From IMG/VR virus record IMGVR_UViG_3300037042_004723, positions 124,001 to 188,000 of that record: a DNA stretch of 64,000 nt. One strand, 5' to 3'. The notes beneath the pieces are model-generated. The model saw nothing but the letters and a program-made list of their open reading frames with translations, made no database searches and was not told the origin of the DNA. Below, one piece after another: positions 50,001-58,253 of this stretch. The position numbers were made by a program, and so were the translations under genes. The DNA comes from a virus. Each line of letters starts with the position of its first letter. The stretch's first letter is position 1.

Positions 50001-51950
50001 GGAGACAAGATCAAGGCATTCTTTAGCGGCCTGTGGAATGGCATCAAGGATGTCGCAAAGGCTGTTTGGGACAAGATTATTTCGATTATCACGTCTCCGA
50101 TTGCGGCCGTGAAGGCAGCCTGGGGAGCTGTTAAGGGGTTCTTTGGTGGGCTCTGGGATGGCGTCAAAGGCGCTGCTGGCTCTGCCTGGGGTTGGATCAA
50201 GGGCAAGGTAACTGGCCTATGGGGTGAAACTAAAAAAGAAGTTTCAAGCATAAGCATTGTTGACGTTGTTCAAAAACAGCTCGATGAAGTTAAGCAAAAA
50301 GCAGCTCAAATACAAAAAGAGGTTGCCAGCAATGCTAAATCTACCATTCAAGAAACAAAGGACGCCTCAAACGGATTAGGCGGCATTGTGTCTACTGCGA
50401 TGGACGTGGCAGGGCGTGCGGCTTCATTGGCAAATAAGAAAGTTTCCGGATACATAGGAAGTTTTATTGAAAAGACAGATGGTCACTTAAAAAAGGCCAA
50501 CACCTTAGCATTTCCGAAATTAGGCGGGACTGAACTGCTTGATCAAATCCAAGCCTACAAGGATTCCGGTAAGGTTATTGGTCAGCTCAATGACCAGTGG
50601 GATGAATTTGAAGCCAAAAGAAAGAAATTGGCGATAGATCCAAAGGCATCCGATGAGCAGCGAGGCAAGGCCAAGGAAGCTGTTGAGGCGATCGAGCAGG
50701 AGAGGGATCGGGCGATTGCCGCGCAGAAAGCAATCGCCGATCAGTACCAAAGTACTCATGACGTAAAGCTTGATCTTGTCCTTTCTGAGGCAAGATTTGG
50801 ACTGGAAAAAATAGCTCAGCTTAAGACTGAGACTTACGGCATGGATAAGGTAACGAGAGATATTTTAAGAAAAAAAATTGATCGCGAAGGCAAGGCTTGG
50901 GCAGAGGAGCGATTGGAGATTGCACAGGCAAGGCAGGAGGCAGAAACCGACGCAGAGAGGGACAATATTCGGAAAAAGGCTGGCGCCCTGGATAAAAAGA
51001 TCCTAGAGGATGAGAAAAGGCTGCGAGCTGAAATAGTTGCCATAAAAGAAAAAGGGGCAAAGATTTCACAGGTAGATAGAGCAGCAGCCAGGGATCAGGT
51101 TTCCAATGCCAAGGATGTCTTCAAGCAGACTTCAAAAATAAGCGCTGACCGGGCAGCAAAGGAGTCTGCCAATGCTGCCATTGCACAGTCCGAATTCAAA
51201 GTGAGCGGAGAGAGAGCGGTTGAATTGGCGAGTCAGCTCGCTTCGATTAAGCCAGGTGCTTTCAAGAGCAGAATCGTAGAGGTCAAGAGAGAGCTGGGAG
51301 GCTTCCTTGAGGCGATGGATAAGGCATCTCAGACACTGATCAAAAATACGAACGCGAATGTAAATAAGTTTTTCGCGGACTCCAAGAAGGGCTGGGTCGA
51401 TCAGGAGGACCTAATCAAGACCTTCACGGACAAGGCTGTGGTCCACACCGAGAAGTACTGGACCAAGGTCATCGACGAGGCGACCAAGGCGACGGGGTCG
51501 TTCACTACGCTGTTCGGTACTATTCAGTCCAACCTGGCCTCGATGGCCCAGTCGGTCAACGTCATGGATCTGCTGGCATCTCCTAGCCAGATATCGCAGT
51601 GGGCAGCGTCCGTGGTGTCTGCTCTTGGTTATGCATTCAAGAACGGCGGCGCCGTTGATGCGCTAATCACGACGTCTTACCAGAAGGCGCTGGAGGCGAA
51701 CGCCACGTTGCAGGCGCAGTCCGGCTCGGCGACGCCCGACACGTCGGACATGGCGTCGCCTGCCTTGCCTGCCACCTCGGCGCAGGGAGCGCTTCTCAAT
51801 ACGATCAACAAGCCGACATGGGCTGGCCCCGATGGGGATATCCCCAAGGAGCTTAAGGCGATGAACAAGCAGCTCAAGGAGGCAGTTGAGCAGCTTCATG
51901 TTATTGCCCGGACCAAGCCGAAGTCAGGTGGAACTCTGAGCGATAAGTAA
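47052..51950 (+). CDS. Tape measure protein, about 1632 aa, apparent ATT start
   Basis: The typical N-terminus SLNFLGLGFSLGAQDKGLST is in frame but upstream of the first ATG (47190). The frame is closed by TGA at 47046, leaving ATT 47052 as the only start-like codon, with GGTGA at 47044-47048 before it. The protein is long and helical. It has an Ala/Gly-rich hydrophobic middle (about residues 480-990) with transmembrane-like segments (VAFFPITAILLAIAGLALVI) and a Lys/Glu coiled coil (about 1058-1440) encoded by AT-rich DNA. It sets tail length and is ejected into the cell envelope. I saw no peptidoglycan hydrolase motif. Confidence 0.85.
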   Translation: MSLNFLGLGFSLGAQDKGLSTALKQTSSGLADISKSIVGIGLDSAKMVFKTPDFGAAAGHVNQLAGDVKLTTTSLEAMGVASSKVTSAQLSGLNLTSAEYKRAQSQIAGLSVKLNLGSEALTKSFVAAHQAGVEFSEMGFSGLEEFQRVMEVTGTDSAKFAASMGKMKLKMAKDPALFKRMTGEIFAMGKANNIGREALAGMAGTIDILDANMTKLPDTWDENGVSMGQFLKGTTAVAAAFTAVGLTGDEAMKASQGLTETLVGNNTGLAAMYSGLADDFPEASKFMTEQLGNHDEAFKLLAKSPDEFMLKMGKVVETIATMKPPKANSLDRYRLGFEKTFGPASLKMMEKGGFAKMAPILEKAQDPMDAQGVAIKNLSKKYQDGRTYADRFALAQDNIQTQLKKVHRVMSDGTYLAAYNKQSKDFLKTVNHLADKGGALGKLTTSMIEIKNRGFGGFLASRSSFGFALSEAIGLIQPMLQYLPMLRTAFGALLSPIGAVAAAIGVLADLGRGKDSFIKPFIDNISKQAPVFFQKVKEVFSKVFSAVFDVIQSIDWGKVGQSIRDGLTWAFNGISKVFNMIDWGKVGDFLGDALGKVVNFAFTMAFAAVDLLGKFLDFFMGLDWGKIGNKLGQVMTGLVALSADIIVTVIKRIPELVVAFVKLGVGILSGIEDALKNAFPKWAGEIGAFFTVLKAVAIPILVALAFHFGVVAAKAVYSAMTTAAAWVKASYIEVKASMATMKAHALAGASAVKSAAFTVKGWLSSAATAVASGATQVGQYLALKAAALAHGVASVAIWARTSAAAVASRIVQMTQYAALRLAQMAQNDLLIGPVVRWAKQAIAAIAAGTTIVGQYIAMKAAALAEKLAVVGSWLAKGAALAGYLVSMLAAGAAIIGQYLGMGVAAAASAVASAASFAVMIAGYVAAGLAAAVGAAAVVGGWLAMAAAAVANAAVVAAAWLVAFFPITAILLAIAGLALVIYKFGDKIKAFFSGLWNGIKDVAKAVWDKIISIITSPIAAVKAAWGAVKGFFGGLWDGVKGAAGSAWGWIKGKVTGLWGETKKEVSSISIVDVVQKQLDEVKQKAAQIQKEVASNAKSTIQETKDASNGLGGIVSTAMDVAGRAASLANKKVSGYIGSFIEKTDGHLKKANTLAFPKLGGTELLDQIQAYKDSGKVIGQLNDQWDEFEAKRKKLAIDPKASDEQRGKAKEAVEAIEQERDRAIAAQKAIADQYQSTHDVKLDLVLSEARFGLEKIAQLKTETYGMDKVTRDILRKKIDREGKAWAEERLEIAQARQEAETDAERDNIRKKAGALDKKILEDEKRLRAEIVAIKEKGAKISQVDRAAARDQVSNAKDVFKQTSKISADRAAKESANAAIAQSEFKVSGERAVELASQLASIKPGAFKSRIVEVKRELGGFLEAMDKASQTLIKNTNANVNKFFADSKKGWVDQEDLIKTFTDKAVVHTEKYWTKVIDEATKATGSFTTLFGTIQSNLASMAQSVNVMDLLASPSQISQWAASVVSALGYAFKNGGAVDALITTSYQKALEANATLQAQSGSATPDTSDMASPALPATSAQGALLNTINKPTWAGPDGDIPKELKAMNKQLKEAVEQLHVIARTKPKSGGTLSDK

Positions 51951-51973
51951 TAAGCCATAAGAATTAGTGATCC

Positions 51974-52294
51974 ATGTCAATTAATGTAAAAAGCGCTTCT
52001 CGTCTCGCATTTGCGAGGCTGCTGGTCGTTGACGGTGTGGAGTTCTGGGACACCATGGTGATGCCTGATTCCATCCCTAGGCCGGACGATATCCAATATA
52101 TTGTCCGGGCTGGCGATCGGATCGATCTCTTGGCTGATGCCTTTTACCAAGACCCTGCGATGTGGTGGGTCTTGGCGTGGGCCAACAACCTGGAGATTCT
52201 CCCGACGGACCTGAAGGAGAACATGCAGATTCGAGTGCCCTCCAGGGATTTTGTTGTCAACGAGATGCTCCGCAATGCGACCCGGAGGGCCTGA
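51974..52294 (+). CDS. Baseplate wedge gp53/LysM-like protein, 106 aa
   Basis: The core IQYIVRAGDRIDLLADAFYQ and PAMWWVLAWANNLEILPTDL, followed by ENMQIRVPS, matches the LysM-like module of T4 gp53-type baseplate proteins. Such proteins connect wedges or bind peptidoglycan-like surfaces. It precedes the hub gene and overlaps it by TGATG. Confidence 0.75.
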   Translation: MSINVKSASRLAFARLLVVDGVEFWDTMVMPDSIPRPDDIQYIVRAGDRIDLLADAFYQDPAMWWVLAWANNLEILPTDLKENMQIRVPSRDFVVNEMLRNATRRA

Positions 52295-53856
52295 TGGCGA
52301 TCGATTTCTTTGGCGTCAAGCTCGAAGGCAGGATCTACCAGTTCGCCAAGGGCGACGCAGTGAAGAAGACTGCAGATGCCCGCAAGGTCATCGACCTGTG
52401 GCTCGCCCCTCAGACATCTGCGAACGTCGTTGATCTTGGCGTGCTGGCCTTCGTGTCCGAGATCAATGTTAAGTACAAGCTGGGCGAGAACGCCGAGATC
52501 AGCCTCGTGCTGACGCCTCCATTCGAGGAGGGGCTCGTATTTTTGCAGTCTGACATCATTCGCTTCGGCACCGGACGCCTTGAGGTGTTGCTGTCGTACT
52601 CCACGGGAAGCATCACAGGCGGCGGCGCTACGTCTAATTATGCTCTTCCGTTTTCCGGGTTTCTCCAAAAGCCGGACGTGAGCATCGGGAGCGATATCGT
52701 CATCACGCTTCACGCCCTGGGCGTTGGGTATCAGTTAAACATCGTCGGCAACGAAGGATCGGAGAAGGACTTCGAGTCTACTGATTCGTATGCCGAAGCC
52801 GTGAGAAAGACGCTCAAGAAATACACGCAAAAGGGCGCCGGTGAGGGGCTTAAGATTGATAACCTATACAAGTACATTGATGGGGATGATGAAGAGCGCA
52901 AGAAGAAGGACCCGTTTTTTAACGTCCCACAGGCTCCAACGGTTACCAATACCCAAACCAAAACCAAGTCAAATCCAAAGACCAAGAGTAAGTTTCCGGA
53001 TGTCGCAACCGTTCCGGGGGTCGTGATCAAGGGGCCTCGCAATGATTGGTGGTTCGTCAAGGAGACGGTTACTAACTTTGGATATGACCTGTTCATTAAG
53101 GGTGATGAGATCTTCATCTGCAGTAAGACCAAATGGATGGAGCAGGCTATTAACGGTGAGAACCAGGGGAGAAAGCAGTTCCTTTTGAGAGGGGTCGTTG
53201 ACCCGACCAGGAACATGTTTCCAATTCTCAGCTTCCAGTCCCCCACAACGGCCGTCTGGCTACAGCCTGGAATTGGCAAGCTGGTAGCTCGCGATGTTGA
53301 TGTGAACAAGCAGGATGATGCAGGGGTTAGCCATACTGCAGAAGACTCCACCGTAGGTATTACTCGTGCAAAGCGCGGGATGGATCCGTCGAAGTATCAA
53401 ACGGCGGACGGCTCCCCGGCAGCCGTCGGGATTGGTCCGGGAGATCCGGCCGATCCGGAAGTCCAGAAAAAGATCGAAGCTCACTGGACGGACATGAACA
53501 TGGATGCCGGCATCCAGGGCGTTTTTACGACGCTTGGCATCCCTGGATTGATACCCGGGGAGTCGGTTGACGTATCTGGATTCGAGCCGGTTGCATTCGC
53601 TCCAGGGGCCGTCACTGCTGAAGGGTTTGATCCAATCTTCAATGGCGTCTATGGAGTGATTGAGGTCAATCACAAGATTGGCGTAGGTGGCTGGGAGACT
53701 TCGTTTCTTGGATGTATGGGGTTCTTCCCTGAGAACCTCACGAACATCCGAGATAAGTCGAAGGCGAGCGTGCCTACTCCCAGCAAGGGGACGCTTGAGT
53801 CTCGCTCCCTTGGATCCCGAAGTGTGATTCCATCCTTCGATGATGGAGATTTCTGA
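52294..53856 (+). CDS. Baseplate hub protein, gp27/gpD-like, 520 aa
   Basis: The start overlaps the previous stop (TGATG). The order is two beta-barrel-like segments (VSEINVKYKLGENAEISLVL and DIVITLHALGVGYQLN), a helical linker with a Lys-rich run, then a C-terminal part (YGVIEVNHKIGVGGWETSFL). This resembles phage tail hub proteins that sit between tube and spike. The Thr/Lys/Ser-rich loop at about 222-240 is disordered. It is directly followed by the spike gene with an overlapping start, the standard hub-spike pairing. Confidence 0.75.
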   Translation: MAIDFFGVKLEGRIYQFAKGDAVKKTADARKVIDLWLAPQTSANVVDLGVLAFVSEINVKYKLGENAEISLVLTPPFEEGLVFLQSDIIRFGTGRLEVLLSYSTGSITGGGATSNYALPFSGFLQKPDVSIGSDIVITLHALGVGYQLNIVGNEGSEKDFESTDSYAEAVRKTLKKYTQKGAGEGLKIDNLYKYIDGDDEERKKKDPFFNVPQAPTVTNTQTKTKSNPKTKSKFPDVATVPGVVIKGPRNDWWFVKETVTNFGYDLFIKGDEIFICSKTKWMEQAINGENQGRKQFLLRGVVDPTRNMFPILSFQSPTTAVWLQPGIGKLVARDVDVNKQDDAGVSHTAEDSTVGITRAKRGMDPSKYQTADGSPAAVGIGPGDPADPEVQKKIEAHWTDMNMDAGIQGVFTTLGIPGLIPGESVDVSGFEPVAFAPGAVTAEGFDPIFNGVYGVIEVNHKIGVGGWETSFLGCMGFFPENLTNIRDKSKASVPTPSKGTLESRSLGSRSVIPSFDDGDF

Positions 53857-54512
53857 TGCCGTTCTTCGCAAGCAAGTTCGACGAGTTCATGGATTACCTG
53901 GTCCGATTCGGGCTTGAGTACTATCGCCGTTACTATGGTCCCTACCGCGCCAAGGTAATCAACAATAAGGACCCCGAAGGTCTTGGAAGGATCATCGTCG
54001 AGGTTCCACGTGCCAGGCTATCTGCGCGGAACTCAAAATGGGTTCTGCCGATGATGCATGGCGCCGGGAGGGAGCACGGTATTTTTTGGCCTCCAGAGGA
54101 AAAAGATTACGTTTTCGTGTTCTTTGACAACGGAGATCCAGAGCGACCGATTGGATACATGGGCGGCTGGTATGCGGAGGATGAGATCCACTCGGAGTTC
54201 ACTCAGCAGTCAGATGGGGCGCCCAAGAAACGTGGGTTCAGAACGCCAGGCGGACACCTAGTTGTTATGTCTGACGAAAGTGGCAAGGAGAAGGTGCTGA
54301 TCCGGCACAAGGACGGAACCATCGTGGAGTGGACGTCGGACAAGAAGGTCAAGGTTGGCAAGGAGGGCGGGTCATTCGAGCCCATGATGAAGGGCAGCAC
54401 TGTCAAGAAGTGGCTAGAGAGTCATACGCACGGGCACTCATGGGGGCCGACGGCGCCTCCCATCCAGCCGTTTCCTCCAAAAGGCCTCAGCGACGACGTC
54501 GAGGGTTCATGA
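53856..54512 (+). CDS. Baseplate spike protein with OB fold, gpV/gp5-like, 218 aa
   Basis: The OB-fold core YYGPYRAKVINNKDPEGLGR, then IIVEVP, FWPPEEKDYVFVFFDNGDPE and GGWY are typical of central tail spikes (P2 gpV, T4 gp5 N-terminus). The C-terminus has a beta repeat (VIVMSDESGKEK, IRHKDGTIVEWTSDKKVKV) and a His-rich end (SHTHGHSW), a likely iron-binding tip. It pierces the envelope. Its stop codon lies in a 17-base direct repeat that also flanks the next endonuclease gene. Confidence 0.82.
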   Translation: MPFFASKFDEFMDYLVRFGLEYYRRYYGPYRAKVINNKDPEGLGRIIVEVPRARLSARNSKWVLPMMHGAGREHGIFWPPEEKDYVFVFFDNGDPERPIGYMGGWYAEDEIHSEFTQQSDGAPKKRGFRTPGGHLVVMSDESGKEKVLIRHKDGTIVEWTSDKKVKVGKEGGSFEPMMKGSTVKKWLESHTHGHSWGPTAPPIQPFPPKGLSDDVEGS

Positions 54513-54517
54513 TGGCG
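54501..54517 (+). repeat. 17-base repeat, left copy, flanking the GIY-YIG insertion
   Basis: GAGGGTTCATGATGGCG here and GAGGGTTCCTGATGGCG at 55225-55241 differ at one base. Each ends an upstream frame with EGS and a TGA that overlaps the next ATG. The copies bracket the endonuclease region exactly. Confidence 0.9.
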
Positions 54518-55114
54518 GAGGCTAAAAATATTGTATATGGATTGAAAGATCCACGCACTGAAGAGGTCAGGTACATTGGCAAGTCAGTGCATGGCATACG
54601 TAGGGCTAAAGCACATCTGTGTCCCAGTAATTTATCCAAGGTCAACCATAAAAATCACTGGATCAAACAACTGATAGCAGAGAACCTAACGTATGAGATC
54701 GTTATACTTGAAACATGCCTGGATGAAGCTTCGGTGTTGGTAGCGGAAGTAAAATGGATAGCTATCGGTCGGGGCGCGGGATGGAAGCTAACAAACGCGA
54801 CCGACGGAGGAGAAGGTTGTTCTGGTCTTGTTGTTAGCGATGAAGGGCGAGCCAAGATGTCGGCGGCCCACGTTGGGAAAAAATGGACGGCCGAAAGCAT
54901 AGCCAGACGATCAGCTACTGTTCGCGGCAGGAAATGGAGTTCAGAACGCAGAGCCAAATCAGCAAACATTAAGGTCAGTGATGAAACCAGAGAAAAATTG
55001 CGCATTGCAAATTCTGGTAGGAAGTTGACCGAAGAGCACAAGGAGAAGCTTAGACAGGCGCATCTTGGTAAGACACTGAGTGTCGAACATAAGAAAAAAT
55101 TAGCGCCGCCATGA
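54512..55114 (+). CDS. GIY-YIG homing endonuclease, apparently frameshifted, 200 aa
   Basis: The N-terminal module (IVYGLKDPRTEEVRYIGKS) is the GIY-YIG core with Tyr, Gly and Tyr-Ile-Gly in a variant form, followed by an active-site region (AHLCPSNLSKVNHKNHWIKQ). From residue 105 on there are repeated NUMOD3 DNA-binding units (DEGRAKMSAAHVGKKWTAES, SERRAKSANIKV, EHKEKLRQAHLGKTLS). The frame stops after KKKLAPP, but the next frame (55111) continues with another NUMOD3 unit. The insertion between the spike and the next baseplate gene is typical of mobile endonucleases. Confidence 0.82.
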   Translation: MAEAKNIVYGLKDPRTEEVRYIGKSVHGIRRAKAHLCPSNLSKVNHKNHWIKQLIAENLTYEIVILETCLDEASVLVAEVKWIAIGRGAGWKLTNATDGGEGCSGLVVSDEGRAKMSAAHVGKKWTAESIARRSATVRGRKWSSERRAKSANIKVSDETREKLRIANSGRKLTEEHKEKLRQAHLGKTLSVEHKKKLAPP

Positions 55115-55236
55115 TGGGGAACAGGTATGGCGTTGGGAACAAAAACCATCTCGGAAAGAAACACGATCCGGCAACGCGAGAGAAGATAAGTGCGGCGGTC
55201 AAGGCCGCGCTTTCCAAACCGGCGGAGGGTTCCTGA
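55111..55236 (+). pseudogene. Out-of-frame C-terminal NUMOD3 piece of the GIY-YIG gene, 41 aa
   Basis: The frame starts inside the preceding stop (ATGATG at 55111) and encodes GNRYGVGNKNHLGKKHDPAT followed by REKISAAVKAAL, a clear NUMOD3 unit that belongs to the endonuclease. It is in the -1 frame relative to the main gene, so a one- or two-base indel near 55105 probably split the original protein. It may be translated by coupling. It ends EGS-TGA in the right copy of the flanking repeat. Confidence 0.7.
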
Positions 55237-55241
55237 TGGCG
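55225..55241 (+). repeat. 17-base repeat, right copy, flanking the GIY-YIG insertion
   Basis: GAGGGTTCCTGATGGCG, near-identical to 54501-54517. The next baseplate gene starts within it, as the endonuclease gene does in the left copy. Confidence 0.9.
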
Positions 55242-55697
55242 CTCAATATGGGACAGCTGAAGAATCAGATTCAGCGCGTTTTAGATCAGAAACTCGAAAG
55301 CATTCCTCAGATTGCCAGCAGGATAGCGCAGGCCTATCAGGCCTATGCTATGGCTGCACAGGCTCCTCCGGGAGCGCCGGTAATCCTTAAGGGGTCTGAG
55401 AGCCGCCTGTTTGAGACGGCGCTTACCGGCCTCATGCAGGGCCGTCTTCCAGCTCCTCAGGCGGCTCAGGCTCTTGGGAATGCCATCGTCGCCTTCTGGT
55501 TGGTCCCGCCGGTTCAGACCGGCGCTGGAGGGGTTTGTACGGCCGTCGTCCCCCAGGCGGCGGTTGCGAAGATGATGGCAACCAAGGTATCAGATTCGTC
55601 ACAGGCTGCGCTCTCCCTTGCGCAGTCGCTTGATCTGATGACGAGGACAGTGATCGTCACCAATCCTCCGCCTATCGCCCCAGGCCCATTGTTCTAG
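55236..55697 (+). CDS. Baseplate-region structural protein, 153 aa
   Basis: TGATG start. A helical N-terminus (MGQLKNQIQRVLDQKLESIP, QAYQAYAMAAQAPPGAPVIL) is followed by a compact alpha-beta part with ALGNAIVAFWLVPPVQTGAG. This combination (helix, PPGAP, then an Ala-rich AFW-PPV segment) is a conserved pattern in myovirus baseplate operons just before gp25, although the protein is usually unnamed. Its place between spike and gp25 supports a baseplate role. Confidence 0.65.
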   Translation: MALNMGQLKNQIQRVLDQKLESIPQIASRIAQAYQAYAMAAQAPPGAPVILKGSESRLFETALTGLMQGRLPAPQAAQALGNAIVAFWLVPPVQTGAGGVCTAVVPQAAVAKMMATKVSDSSQAALSLAQSLDLMTRTVIVTNPPPIAPGPLF

Positions 55698-55699
55698 TT

Positions 55700-56083
55700 A
55701 TGCCAGACCCAAGAATCAGATCTTTCGCGTTCCCCTTCCGGAAGGGTGATTTGGCGTTTCCTAAGTCGGCCACGGATACCGATGCGATCAAGGCGTCCGT
55801 GATACAGATCATCACGACGATGCGCGGAGAGCGGGTCATGCGGCCGGACTTTGGGTGCAACGCCTTCTCGTACGTATTCGAGAACAACAGTGACGAATTC
55901 AGATCGATTGCAGAGCGAGAAGTTCGACAGGCGCTTTCCAGGTGGGAGCAGCGCATCCGTGTTGATGGGGTCAATATTTCGTCTGACAACGACATCGAGC
56001 CAGGTCAGATTTTGATCGATATTTCTTACACGATTTTGTCAACCGGCGAGGTTATGACATCTACCGTGGCCGGAGGGGTCTGA
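55700..56083 (+). CDS. Baseplate wedge protein, gp25-like, 127 aa
   Basis: The family pattern is clear: RSFAFPFRKGDLAFPKSATD, IQIITTMRGERVMRPDFGCN, and the C-terminal ILIDISYTILSTGE. gp25-type proteins initiate sheath assembly at the baseplate; the fold is lysozyme-like in name only, with no enzymatic role established. The gene overlaps the next wedge gene at its stop. Confidence 0.88.
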   Translation: MPDPRIRSFAFPFRKGDLAFPKSATDTDAIKASVIQIITTMRGERVMRPDFGCNAFSYVFENNSDEFRSIAEREVRQALSRWEQRIRVDGVNISSDNDIEPGQILIDISYTILSTGEVMTSTVAGGV

Positions 56084-58245
56084 TGGCAACGAGCACGCTG
56101 ACACGAGTACGTTTTGCAGGATACGACTTCGATACGCATGAGGACGAGATCCTTACACGTCTTCAGGTCAAGTTTGCGTCGGTGTACAATGACTTTGCGG
56201 TCTCGTCACTCGGGATCATGCTTGTCGACATCTTTTCGTTCGGTCTCGATACGCTGTCATTTTATCTCGATCGACGCGCCACCGACAATTTTATGGTCAC
56301 GTCCAGAACAAGGGCTTCTGCGGCCCGGCTGGCGAGGCAACTTGGGTATCGGCCTGGACCGGCCAGCGCGTCCAGCGTTGACATGAACGTTTCCCTCAGT
56401 TCGGTGTATGCGTTTCCGATCACCGTCCCGGTTGGGTTTCAATTCAGGGGGCCCAACGGGCTGATCTTCGAAGCCCAGGAGTCCGTGACGTTTTCGCCGG
56501 GAGATCTTAGCGTCAAGACGCTTACGGCCGCAGAGGGCGAGACGCTGACGTCTTCGTATTTCTCGAACGCTGAAGCAAATCAGACGTTCGATATCGATAG
56601 CGTCCCTTCTGGCAAGTTCATCGTGGGCAAGGGGACGGCGGGGCAGTCAAGGACGATTGTCGAAGTCGATGGCGACACATGGACCGAGCAGGAGTTCTTG
56701 CAGTTCGGTGATACGAATCAATTCGAGATGGGGTACGTCGACGCCCCTCCGACGGTCCGGTTTGGTGATGGTATTGCCGGCAAGATACCGGATGGCGGAG
56801 CCGAGATAAGGGTGACGTATTTTGCGTCAACCGGCGTCAACGGGGCTGCCACGGCTGGCACGATCACCAATACGGTCGCACCCCTCGTGGTTAGCTTTCA
56901 GCAAATCAACCTGTTCGTCAATAACCCACAGGGAACCAGCGGCGGGGCGGACCCTGAATCTCTTTCCAGCATCAAGGCAAATGCGCCCGTAGTCTTCAAG
57001 AGCCGTGGCGTTAACGTCACGCTGGAGGACTACGAGGCGCGTGCGCAGTCGTTCGTAGATCCGGTCTTCGGCGCTATTGCCGTAGCCAGGGCTATCAACG
57101 TGCGCGGCGCGTCAGACGACGCCTATCTTGCGTCGAGGCTGACGACGATCAATTCTCAGTCGGACAGCTACCTGCCAACGGTTAACGCTGCGGTCGCGGA
57201 TATTTTGGAGGATTTGGTGGTGGTCGATGCGGCCGTAGCTGATGCTCAGACCAACGACACGACATTGCAGGCCAGCATCGCCACGATCGCCACCGAAGAG
57301 GTTAACGCCAGGACGGCGAACGAGTCCAATCGAACGGCAGCTGGCGTCACTCAGGCAAACGCATCTGGCATTGCTACCAATCTGGCGCTTCTTAACTCGA
57401 CGCTTCTCGGTTATGCCGTTGGCGCGACTCAGCTGTCCAACACAGATCTAGTTATACTACAGAATATCATAACCCAGGCCTCCGCCAAGGATAGCGAGAT
57501 CAGCGTGCAGGCCTCCACGGTTCTTTCCAATGTCACATCCGTGACCACGGCTCTCGACGCAATCAATACGCAGGCTGATTCCGCCGAGACCAGGCGCGCT
57601 CTGATTCGTACTGGAGTGGATTCAATAGAGACGCAGAGCGCTGCCGTTGCGACCAGCACGAACGATTTATCAGACGATGTTGAGGCAGTCGAAAATACGA
57701 TCACGACACTCACGGGCGAGGTCGAGGTCCACGTCGACTCGTTCTTGTCCAACGAGTGCAAGTCGAACCTGATCGAAGTTCCTGTGCTGACCCTCGACTC
57801 CGAGGGGTTCTACGTCGTGCCAACCAATGGCTTGCAGAAGAGTCTTCAGGCCTATCTTGACAACGCCAAGGAAGTGACCCAGGTCGTCAAGGTGACAGGC
57901 GTTGGCTTGCTCCTGGTCGCGGCCGACATTAGCGTGCTCGTCGGCGTGCTTACTGGCTACAATGAGGCAACGGTTCGCTCTCAGGTTGAGGCTGCCATTC
58001 TCAACGTTCTTCGAGGAAGGGCGTTTGGCAACAAGCTGCGTCTATCTGAGCTGTATGCTCCGACGGCCCCCGAGCCGAACAACATCCCCATCGAGGGCGT
58101 GGAGTACGTCAATATTGAGATTACGGGGCCGGTAGATCACCTCGATGTCGACGGCGGCTTAATCGCTTCCGAGTATGAGGTTGTGACCAGGGGGACGATT
58201 ACGACCACGTCCGAGGTGGTCAGGAAGTCCATCGTCGGGCAGTAG
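56083..58245 (+). CDS. Baseplate wedge protein, gp6/J-like, 720 aa
   Basis: It starts in an overlap with gp25, as in most phages. The N-terminus (FDTHEDEILTRLQVKFASVY, SSLGIMLVDIFSFGLD, ATDNFMVTSRTRASAARLAR) and the mid-part DAPPTVRFGDGIAGKIPDGG followed by NVTLEDYEARA are typical of the J/gp6 wedge family. A long helical, Ala/Thr-rich region (about residues 350-555) looks like an inserted coiled coil not common in the family. The C-terminal domain resumes at VDSFLSNECKSNLIEVPVLT. Confidence 0.88.
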   Translation: MATSTLTRVRFAGYDFDTHEDEILTRLQVKFASVYNDFAVSSLGIMLVDIFSFGLDTLSFYLDRRATDNFMVTSRTRASAARLARQLGYRPGPASASSVDMNVSLSSVYAFPITVPVGFQFRGPNGLIFEAQESVTFSPGDLSVKTLTAAEGETLTSSYFSNAEANQTFDIDSVPSGKFIVGKGTAGQSRTIVEVDGDTWTEQEFLQFGDTNQFEMGYVDAPPTVRFGDGIAGKIPDGGAEIRVTYFASTGVNGAATAGTITNTVAPLVVSFQQINLFVNNPQGTSGGADPESLSSIKANAPVVFKSRGVNVTLEDYEARAQSFVDPVFGAIAVARAINVRGASDDAYLASRLTTINSQSDSYLPTVNAAVADILEDLVVVDAAVADAQTNDTTLQASIATIATEEVNARTANESNRTAAGVTQANASGIATNLALLNSTLLGYAVGATQLSNTDLVILQNIITQASAKDSEISVQASTVLSNVTSVTTALDAINTQADSAETRRALIRTGVDSIETQSAAVATSTNDLSDDVEAVENTITTLTGEVEVHVDSFLSNECKSNLIEVPVLTLDSEGFYVVPTNGLQKSLQAYLDNAKEVTQVVKVTGVGLLLVAADISVLVGVLTGYNEATVRSQVEAAILNVLRGRAFGNKLRLSELYAPTAPEPNNIPIEGVEYVNIEITGPVDHLDVDGGLIASEYEVVTRGTITTTSEVVRKSIVGQ

Positions 58246-58253
58246 GAGTTGGT

